Below are positions 48,401-60,400 of a stretch of DNA of 64,000 bases, one piece after another. The stretch comes from Bathymodiolus brooksi (lineage: Eukaryota; Mollusca; Bivalvia; Mytilida; Modiolidae). Below the pieces are notes generated by a model. The model was not told the DNA's origin and searched no databases. It was given only the letters and a program-made list of their open reading frames with translations. Both the position numbers and the translations under genes were made by a program. The first letter of the stretch is position 1. Each line of letters starts with the position of its first letter. The stretch covers positions 75,912,829-75,976,828 of the forward strand of contig OY804588.1 in the NCBI GenBank assembly GCA_963680875.1, read 5' to 3'.

Positions 48401-51400
48401 TAACTGTGCAGGTTAGAAAATACAGTCTCCATGGAGCCTCTGGTTTATATCAGTGAGTGAGTGATTGTTGTTTAATGACAAGTGAGCAATTTTTCAGCTA
48501 TATCATGGAGAGAACAAGGGTTAGGGTTAGGTAATATCTATGAGATGATGATGGAGTCTGCTTTGAACTAGACCAACACGCTTAGTCGGATATTTATAGT
48601 GCTAAATCATTGAAAAAGTATTCAGTGGGTAGACAGGTTGCTCTATTTAGACACATTATGCTCATTCTGAGCCAACCAGTCTTTTTTTCTCTTACTTCTT
48701 AATGCTGCCTGCTTACAGAAAAAGCTGCAAATACCAATTTTATAGTTTTTGGTTTGAACTTTTACATTAAAGTAAGCTTTATTTCAGTTATTTGAAAGAA
48801 AATAGATACATATAATTGTCTATCTGCCTACCCAATAAACAAAAATGGAAGTACAATTTGGAGCAAAACAACATTCCCTTTAAGGTCCACCTTAGAATAG
48901 TGATATCTCTTAAGATAGTTTGGTTAACTATGAGCATTCTGAATGTTAATCAAATGAAAACAAAAAATACCACGCTGTCGGAACAATCCAATCGCAAAAT
49001 TGTAGAAAGCCAAAATTGATACCCCTAGCACACGTACACATGACCGCTCTCTTTCATGGCTTGGTACAGGCACTTCAATAAAAAATATTAAATCTCAATG
49101 TTACTTTAAAAGTTTTTATTGTAGAATTTGTTTTAGTAAGTGATATAGTATTGATGTCTGACGTGGAACTCATATTACAGATATTGTATATCATATCATA
49201 TTCCTTAGTGGTCAGATCATATTACCAAAATTAAACAAGCCAGGGTGTGGATATCCACCATCATATGTAATGATCTTTTTTTGTGTTCAGTGACACAGGC
49301 GCTCGTGGCATGGACCACCCTCCTTTTTCTAACTTTCTGTTTACAAATTTATTTTCAATAAAATTTCTTTATTTCTTTATTATTTCATCTCTTTTTCCTT
49401 ATTTTAACTTGTTCGTGTCAATATTCATACAATCTTATGTTAACATCAAATTGCATGTGTCGACCCTATTAGTATCTATGACTATTGTAGGGTCGACACA
49501 TGCAATTTGATGTTATCATAAGATTGTATGAATATTGACACGAACAAGTTAAAATAAGGAAAAAGAGATAAAGAAATAAAGAAATTTTATTGAAAATAAA
49601 TTTGTAAACAGAAAGTTAGAAAAAGGGGGGGCGGTCCGTGCCACGAGCGCCTGTGTTCGGTGAGTTAAGATCAGAGGTGATTGTTCGTTTTGTTGATATT
49701 GATGACATTTTTTACCATCACTATTTAACATTCTTTTTATAAACATGAAAGGGTTCCCATGATTTGGCAAATAGAGTCAATACTTGGTAGAAAATGATGT
49801 CATGGGTTTCTGTTGGATAATTTCTACTGTTAAACAATCCGAAACAAATAACTTGTATGCTTGCATGCTAATATTTGCATGCTACTCTTTAACCTTGAAA
49901 TGACCTTGCAATAACCTTGTGGTGACCTTGCATGTTTTCATTATTTTCAGGAGATAAAGAAGTAGCAGAAGAAGTAGTAGAAAAAGAAGTTGTTGCCGAG
50001 GGCAGCACCACGACAGGTGACAACATTGCTAATCCATCACACACGGCTACGTTAGATGCTACAGGAAGCAGCGGTTGACCCTGTTTATTGACTGATATTT
50101 TATATAATTAGCAGAACTTTTTAAACTTAGATAGAAATCAAAGAAACTTTTATGTATCAGTAAATTTCACTATTATCTTTGCTTGGACCATAGTAATATA
50201 ATCTATCCTTGACATTCATGGTCTACATCCTTGACCTTGGTGGTCTTCAAACAGTTCAGAGTTCAGAATGGATGCATGGTCATTCCCACATGGAATATCA
50301 TTATATACATTTATACATGACTTCAGTTTATCAATCTATAATCAGTTTCAACCTTAGACATTTCATTGACCTTGACGTGATGATTCACTTGTCTCCTTAG
50401 CAACGACATCTATCAGGGTCAACAGGATTATATGCAGTACATGTACAATCAGTTTCAAGTACTAGTGGAAGGGGAAGAAATATGGACCAGTTTGACTTTA
50501 TTTAAACACTGGTTACAAGATGTTTTTAAAAAAATAAGAACTGGAAGAAATACTATTGGACTGGATTTTATTTAAGCACTAGTGTATACTAACAGGAAGA
50601 AGTACAGGAAGAGGTACCTAATAATAGAAACAGGTGTATGAAAAAACAGGAAGATATACAGAAGAGCAGGACGTTTTTAAAAAACAACTGGAAGTTTAAA
50701 GTTTTTTTTTTTTTTTTTTATTACAAATGCAACCTTGTTTCTCTATCTGAAAATTCTTTTCCTTTAAAGAATTTCTGTTTGATTATGTATGATAAGTTAA
50801 ATCTTTTTCAATGTACATGTATTCATTGAAGTTCAATGTCTTGTAAGAAATAGATACCTGTCTAGAATCTCATTGACAGGTAATACATTGTACATTGTGT
50901 ATTATAATTTATCATCTTTGAAAAATAGTCTTCAATGACAGGCTTCTGAAAGAATTAACCTGCTGACCTTTGAACTATAACCTTGACCTTTAATTTATTT
51001 TCTATGTTTAGATGTAGATAGACAAATCTCAGCTTTTGAGAGAATTTTTTGCTGTGTGTCAAAATTAAAGACAATAATAGTCCAGATAGTAAAACTGCTT
51101 CAAGATATAATTTTTAAAAATATATATTGTTCAAAAAATAAAAAATCTGAAAATTAAATGGTCAGTCCCTTTCTGATTACCTCAATTTTGTTCATTTTAA
51201 AAATTCCATTGTAACTGTAGTGTAAATTTGTCTGTTTATAATTCTTTATATTATGTAAAATCATTTTAACGTTGAAGCACATTATACCATTTTGAATGAA
51301 TCATTTCTTCAGTGTGAGGCAGCAGTGTTAACTTGATGTTGTCTGTTTATGATGTCTAGTACATTCTCTATTGTCATTGTAATCCTATTGTTATTTTGCT

Positions 51401-54400
51401 GTAAATCTGTGATGATCTCTTTATTTTATTCAAATTTATATGAGAATTCAATTTTTTTGTAAGAATTTTACTGTAAATCTGTGATGATGTCTTTATTTTA
51501 TTCAAATTTATATGAGAATTCAATTTTTTTGTAAGAAAAAAAAATAGTATTGTGAACTGATATTATTATTAATACAGTACATTTATCAATGCAAAAGTTT
51601 GGTTTTTTTCCTGTAAATTCAAAATTCATGGATATTTTTTTTAATTTATATTTAAATGAAAATTTCAAATTTTTTAAGAAAAAAATTGTCTTGTAACCTT
51701 AAATTATTATTTCATATATCAATGGAAAAGTTTTTTTTTCATCTCCTCATCATTTTTCTTGATGAATGATAAAAAAATCAATATTTGAACAATTAACTTT
51801 TTTTTAACAAAAAACATAAGTAACATGTAAGCTAAATAGATTTTCTCCATTTGAATTTTCTGTTGTTCAATGTTGTTTTTAATTCACACAGAGAATTTGG
51901 AACTATAATATATTTATTGATATTATTTTTAAAAATTGTTTTTAAATTAGATTAATTTTTTTACAGGAGAAATCAATTTTTTACTTGTCATAATAGATCT
52001 GACTTTAGTCTGTGATAATCTGTCAGTGCTGTGATATATATATATTTGTCCATTCCTTACTTTTATTTATTTATTTTTATTTTCAATGTAGATTCAGTTC
52101 AGTTCGTTGTTAAATTTTATTGTCAATTTTCTTGTTTATTTTTAAATTTTCTTATCTATTTTTAAATTTTCTTTTAAATTAAATTAGAGAATAATTTTTC
52201 ACTAGGTAAAAAAGATTTTTTTTTCTTACTCACTTACACAACTCACTCAATGATATTCCCAACATAATTAAGTTTTAAAATTCTCCTGTAATTTAAATTT
52301 TTTCAAAGAATACCCATTGCTCTAAAATATATTGTGTTCTCCAGCTATTTGAAAAGAGTATTGGGCAATGTTTTCCAGTTATCAGAAACAAGCATTAACA
52401 GTTATGATATCTCCTTTATGTACAAACTGCCATGATATAACTGAAATATTGTTGAATGTGGCATTAAACACCATAACCCTAACCCTTTATTTACAAAGGC
52501 ATACACCTACATACCTATCTATCTACATTTTTATCAGAATTATAGATTTTATTCAATGTTTTCGAGTTATTTTATTATCTTGATGAATTTAAAATTGCCA
52601 CAATCAAATTTATTTTATGTAACAGCCTATTAAAGTAAAATTCCCTCATTAAACAGTGTTCTATTTTTGGAACAATAAGAAAACTTACTTCCTGGACAGG
52701 ACAAGCCACTCTGTATATAATTTTGAATATATCTATTTTCCTGCCAAGGGCAAGCAACTCTCTGTAACAATCAATTTGAAATAGCCATTGTTTAATGCAT
52801 ATTATTATTTTTTTTTTCTGCACAGGTATATGTCCAAATACAGAGTGATTACCCCTAATTTAGAGTTATCCTCCACACACAGGGTAATGTCCCCTACTGC
52901 AGTGTTATCCCTCCACAAATATTCACAACTAGCTTGGGTAATCAGGATGTACAGACAATAAAGAAAAAGATAATACAATTTTATTAAACGAAAGTTTAAG
53001 CAGTGATGGTCAACAATTCCACCAATATAATGTTTTATATATAAAAAAAACAATCATCTCTTACCTTAATTCACTAAACACACAAAAATAGGACAATAAC
53101 ATATGACGTTGGAAAACCTGGTCCTGACTTTGGTCAGGTACAAGAATGTGGCAGGGTTAAATCAGTTATTGGAACCCTAACCCTCTCCTCTGAAATTCCC
53201 TCTTTACCAAATTAATTACTTTTTGATCAAATACTACAAGTTTAGTTACGTTCCTAAAAAGGATAAAAAAAAATCCATGGTTTTGCATGATGGGGACAAA
53301 CTGTAGAGATGCCACCAGACCTGTTTTACAATAGATATACATGATCATGTTAATGTATATATAACTCTGTATTACATTATATATGTCAATAATTCTTTAT
53401 AAATGTTCATACTTTGTTGCAATTTTTTAATATTTTTTTAAAATGTTTTCTATACATTTGATTGATACTTATTATTGTTAAAGATTATGAAATGATTATG
53501 GAGAAAAAAAAATCACATGAATTTTATTAATAAAAATGGTGTAATATTAATTTTTGTTTGATATTATTAATATACAGACTGCCATTATGATGTTACCTAC
53601 TTGAAGCCACATTTATACAGTATGAACAGGGGAGATAATTAAGTCTCCCAAACAACGTTTGGAGACTTATTGTTTTTGCTCCGTTTCTTATTATTATTAT
53701 TATTATTCTTGTTCTTGTTCTTGTTATTCTCCTTTCTTTCCGTGCACCATGAACTTGTCCACGGCAGATCTCAGGAACTACAGGACAGAATTTCATGAAA
53801 CTTGGTGGAGTTATAGATATATGTTTCTAGTTGATCCTAAAGTTTTCAGATTTGTGGTAAAGGGGGTCAAAGCCATATTTTTGGGGGTTCAAAGGGGGTG
53901 GGGGTTATTATAGAATCCTATGGGAAACTTGAAATTTCGTACATTAATGTTGATAACTTCTAACTGGATAATGATAGAGACATAAATTTTGACATAGTGA
54001 TAGGTCACCATTAGAAGAGCAATTCTGTGTTTTCAAAATTTTCAAGATGTCTGCCATTTTCAAAATGGCTGCCAAAACACGGCATAAAAATGGGGGGTAA
54101 AAATTCAACATTGTCCGATATCATCAAAATTTGATATGTGGGTAGATAGTGTCAGTGGCCAGTTTGGGAGACTTCATAATCGTTAGATTATAATCATATC
54201 TTGTTTAATTTTAGTGTAAGTCAAGGGGAGAAAATCTAATTTTTCTGAAAGTCAATTATAATAAAAGAGATATTAGATACATACATTTTATATATAACAA
54301 TATCACCTGACACAGTACATACATTTTCTATATATCAATATCACCTGACACAGTACATACATTTTCTATATATCAATATCACCTGACACAGTACATACAT

Positions 54401-57400
54401 TTTCTATATATCAATATCACCTGACACAGTACATACATTTTCTATCTATCAATATCACCTGACACAGTACATACATTTTCTATCTATCAATATCACCTGA
54501 CACAGTACATACATTTTCTATCTATCAATATCACCTGACACAGTACATACATTTTCTATATATCAATATCACCTGACACAGTACATACATTTTCTATCTA
54601 TCAATATCACCTGACACAGTACATACATTTTCTATATATCAATATCACCTGACACAGTACATACATTTTCTATATATCAATATCACCTGACACAGTACAT
54701 ACATTTTCTATATATCAATATCACCTGACACAGTACATACATTTTCTATCTATCAATATCACCTGACACAGTACATACATTTTCTATCTATCAATATCAC
54801 CTGACACAGTACATACATTTTCTATATATCACTATCACCTGACACAGTACATACATTTTCTATCTATCAATATCACCTGACACAGTACATACATTTTCTA
54901 TCTATCAATATCACCTGACACAGTACATACATTTTCTATATATCAATATCACCTGACACAGTACATACATTTTCTATATATCAATATCACCTGACACAGT
55001 ACATACATTTTCTATCTATCAATATCACCTGACACAGTACATACATTTTCTATATATCAATATCACCTGACACAGTACATACATTTTCTATTAACACAAA
55101 TGAAGTCAAAAGAACACAATCAACATTTACTTTCTAAATATTATCAGTATTTTATTAATCACCCAGCCACAACTTAAAAAATAGTTGTGACTGTTGTCAT
55201 CATGTGCATGTATGTCACCTAGCTTTGTGGTCATAAAACTTTCAAGTACTAGTTTTGTAATTGTACTCGAAAAACATCCAATCAGAATATTACATCCAAT
55301 GAATTCAATATTATGATTGGTAGATGTTAGACAGGGGAGACAATCTAATATTAAAAGTAGCTCAAATATGATAAAGGAGAACTGTTGTATTACTAATGAC
55401 AGTTTGATACCAAAGGGATAATCAGAAGCTGTAAGTCAAAGTAGGACAGACAAATACAAGAGAAAAGGAAATAAAACGGTCCACAAAACACTACATAGAA
55501 AAATAGTCCACAAAACACTACATAAAAAAAAGGTCCACAAAACACTACATAAAAAAAGGTCCACAAAACACTACATAAAAAAAGGTCCACAAAACACTAC
55601 ATAAAAAAACGGTCCACAAAGCACTACATAAAAAAAACGGTCCACAAAACACTACATAGAAAAACGGTCTGCAAAACACTACATAAAAAATGGTCCACAA
55701 AACACTACATAAAAAAACGATCCACAAAACACTACATAAAAAAACGGTAGATTGAGCACGTCAAACCCCACTAAAACTGGGTATGAACTTGTGTAATCCT
55801 AATCATTATCCTAAATCTTGAGATAAGTACATACAGACACATGACAGCACAATGTAAGATCAAGATATACAGTCATACCTGCCTTAAAGGACACCTCTAT
55901 ATAACAAACCACTGTCTATAAAGTGCAGTCTCATTTTCCCCATTAACGAATAGTGCATATTATTTTAACCTGTATATAAAGGGCAACTGCTCATGAAGAG
56001 CACATTTTTAGGTTCCCTCGAGTGCCCTTTATAAACAGGTTTGACTGTACTCATGTTACTGTCATTTTAATGCTAGGACATCACAGACCAATAAAGACAC
56101 AATGTAATAAACACATCTACAAAATATTACTGTTCTACATTTTACAAATGTAGAGATGTCATGTGACATGGTACTAAAAATGAAATAACTTTGACCTCTA
56201 ATTTTAGATCATCATGACCTGACTATCCTTGTTTTACCCTGACAGTAAAGAGATATTACCAATATTTCATAGATATACAGTCAAACCTGCCTTAAAGGGC
56301 ACCTCTATATAAAAATCACTGTCTATTAATGAATAGTGAAAATAAATTTAACCTGTATATGAAGGGAAACTGTTCATAAAAACCACATTTTCATGTTCCC
56401 TTGAGTGGTCTTTATATACAGGTTTGACTTTATAATATTTCTTAAAGGTAGATGTAGTCAATCATGACCTGAATTTCATAAACATATATACTAATCTAAG
56501 TAGTTCACCATGACCTGACTGACCTGATTTGATTCCCAACAAGTAGGTTATGATGATGTTTCTTTAAATCTAGGTCATGTCATAGTTTAAACAGAAGGTG
56601 ATGTACTTAAAGTTATGGCCTAATGTTACACAACAAAAGTAGGTCATTGTTTAATGTGTGTCATTCCACCTAATGGTCCAATTTTATGTGTGTCATTCCA
56701 CCTAATTGTCCAATTTTATATGTGTCATTCCAGCTAATTGTCCAATTTTATGTGTGTCATTCCACCTAATTGTCCAATTTTATGTGTGTCATTCCAGCTA
56801 ATTGTCCAATTTTATGTGTGTCATTCCAGCTAATTGTCCAATTTTATGTGTGTCATTCCAGCTAATTGTCCAATTTTATGTGTGTCATTCCACCTAATTG
56901 TCCAATTTTATGTGTGTCATTCCAGCTAATTGTCCAATTTTATGTGTGTCATTCTAGCTATTTATGGAACACTTTTCCATGTGTGTCATCCACCTTTATT
57001 TGTTGTTGTTACACATTTGTATGTGTGTCATTCACCTTTATTTGTTGTTGTTACACATTTGTATGTGTGTCATTCACCTTTATTTGTTGATGTTACACAT
57101 TTGTATGTGTGTCATTCTATCTGTTCTAACATACTGTGGCTCTACATACAAAATAATTGCAAATCAATATATATTTTGTCTCAAAATGTTACAGTTAATA
57201 TCAAATCATGTTGTCAGTTATTTGTTATGAAAAGAGAAACTAGAATAGTATTGGAGAATACCCATGAGATTATCGATGGGAAGAACTTTACTGGTCTATA
57301 CATATGGGATTATGGATGGGAAGAACAGTTCTGCTCAATACACAAGGGATTATGAATGGGAAAAGTAGAACTGGTGAATAAACAGGGGAGTATGTATGGG

Positions 57401-60400
57401 AAGAATGTTACTGATCAATGCACGTGGGATTATGGATGGAAAGAACAGTACTAGACAATAAACATGGGATTATTAATGGGAAGAATGTTACTAGTCAATA
57501 AACATGGGATTATGTATGGGAAGAATGGTGCTAGTCAGTAAACTTGGGAATATGGATGGGAAGAATGCTACTGGGAAATACACATGGGATTATGGATGGG
57601 AAGGATGCTACTGAGAAATACACATGGGATTATGGATGGGAAAAGTAGAACTGGTCAATAAACGGGATTATGTACTGGAAGAATGTTACTGGTCAATAAA
57701 CAGGGGATTATGTACTGGAAGAATGTTACTGGGCAATAAACAGGGGAGTATGTACTGGAAGAATGTTACTGGTCAATAAACAGGGGATTATGTACGGGAA
57801 GAATGTTAACAGTCAATACACATGGGATTATGTACGGGAAGAATGTTAACAGTCAATAAACAGGGGATTATGGATGGGAAGAATGCTACTGGGAAATACA
57901 CATGGGATTATGGATGGGAAAAAAGGTACTGGTCAATAAACAGGGTTATGGATGGGAAGAATGGTACTGGTCAGTACACATGAGATTATGAATAGGAAGA
58001 ATGGGACTGGTCAATCAATAGACATGGGTTAATTGATGGACATGTTTGTCTGAAGAGACATTATATCCTTAGTTAAAACAAATTGATCCAAGCTATTTTT
58101 AGGAAAATTCTTAAGTATTGTAGAATTTTTTTTCTTTAATTGCTTTGATTTGCCTATATTGGTGTATGCCTTTTATCTTCATTTGTTGTTTATAAATGCA
58201 TCTGTTGTCTATTGTAGAGGAAGCACTACAGAATACCAAAATAGTGTTTGTTGTTGGTGAGTATAGAACTTAACTCTATAAATAGACAATGTAACTCTAT
58301 TAATAGACTAGAAATCTCTAAGTGTCAATGTACATTGTACAACTGACTCGTTGTGAGTTATTAAAACTAAATCTCAATGAGTCAATGTACAGTGTACAAC
58401 TGACTCTTTGTGAGTTATTTATGCTAAGTCTCAATGAGTCAATGTACATTGTACAACTGACTCTTTGTGAGTTATTAAAACTAAATCTTTATGAGTCAAT
58501 GTACAGTGTACAACTGTCTCTTTGTGAGTTATTTATGCTAAGTCTCAATGAGTCAATGTACATTGTACAACTGACTCATTGTGAGTTATTAAAACTAAAT
58601 CTCAATGAGTCAATGTACATTGTACAACTGACCCTTTGTGAGTTATTAATGTTAAGTCTCAAAGTGTCAATGTACACTGTACATCTCACTGTTTATAAGT
58701 TATTTTCACAAAAACTCAGTGTCAATGTACATTTTATCTTTAACTCTATTTGATTTTTTCTCATTAAAGTAACAGGTTTTTTTTCTGCTTATGATATTGT
58801 TTATGTATTATATATACCACTGTCTTATGAATTAACTTATTTAAGTAAACAAATCTTAAGGATGAATTTGTTTGAATAAGACACATTGTATATATGTTTT
58901 GTAACAGAAATGATATACAGTATATCTGTCTAAACCGAAACCCCTCTAGGACTGAAGAATTTGTTCAGTTTAGACAGGTGTTTGGTTTACACAGGTTCAA
59001 ATTACATAGAAATTTAGTAGATGGAACTGTAAAGTCTGTCTGGTTTAGGCAGGTTTTTGGTTTACTCAGGGTTAGGTTTAGACAGGTTTACTCAGGGTTA
59101 GGTTTAGACAGGTTTACTCAGGGTTTGGTTTAGACAGGTTTACTCAGGGTTCGGTTTAGACAGGTTTACTCAGAGTTCAGTTTAGACAGGTTTACTCAGG
59201 GTTCAGTTTAGACAGATTTACTCAGGGTTCAGATTAGACAGGTTTTCTCAGGGTTCGGTTTAGACATGTTTACTCAGGGTTCAGTTTAGACAGGTTTACT
59301 CAGGGTTCAGTTTAGACAGGTTTACTCAGGGTTCAGTTTAGACAGGTTTACTCAGGGTTCAGTTTAGACAGGTTTACTCAGGGTTCAGTTTAGAAAGGTT
59401 TACTCAGGGTTCAGTTTAGACAGGTTTATTAAGGGTTCAGTTTAGACAGGTTTACTCAGGGTTCGGTTTAGACAGGTTTATTCAGGGTTCGGTTTAGACA
59501 GGTTTACTCAGGGTTCGGTTTAGACAGGTTTACTCAGGGTTCAGTTTAGACAGGTTTACTCAGGGTTCAGTTTAGAAAGGTTTACTCAGGGTTCAGTTTA
59601 GACAGGTTTACTCAGGGTTCAGTTTAGACAGGTTTACTCAGGGTTCAGTTTAGACAGGTTTACTCAGGGTTCAGTTTAGACAGGTTTACTCAGGGTTCGG
59701 TTTAGACAAGTTTGACTGTAATTGACATTTTTAGCTATGGTACGACATTCAGACCTGCATGTTGTACCATGTACATGTATAATGATATAAACCATGCCCA
59801 TTTGCATTTGGATTCAACAAAGTTTTAGTGGTTGATTGGTACAATATCAATTCCAGATAACAGATCAGGATTTTCTACAAACACATTTTTTAAGCTGATT
59901 AATTCATAAAACATCAAAGGAAAAAAGATCATTTATGTTGCAAGTTAGGATTGTATTAAAATTCTAAATAAATTGATATATCATAAATTTATCTATCTAG
60001 TTCTATTATATAGGTGATAACCTTGCCTGTATAATGGGAGATAACTCTAATTTGTTTACCATTATGAAATAGGCTGAAATTTATTTAGTTAGTTGCAAAA
60101 TTATGATGAATTATTTCAAAGATAAACATTACACACTATATAAAGCACAACATATCAGGGCTGCAACTAGGGTTGCATACCAACCTATAGGCAGGTCGTG
60201 CCTGGAGTGTCGATCTTACCAATTTTTCCATTTTTGGTAGAACAATTTATTAAGAAAGAAATTTCTCAATTTGATGGCTATCAACAATAGTATCACTATG
60301 TAGTTACTTTAAGCATATTTTATTGTTCAATAATAAACAATTGAGTAGGACACAAGTTTGACAACTTAGAAACGTCTTCTCCAATACATACATGAATTAA

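Noticed and set aside
55393..55727. Hydrophobic minus-strand repeated frame (FYVVFCGPF units)
   Set aside because: Encoded by the ~27-bp GGTCCACAAAACACTACATA array; amino-acid pattern is a composition artefact.
58322..58753. 143-codon repeated frame
   Set aside because: 57-bp minisatellite is a multiple of three; nothing suggests translation.
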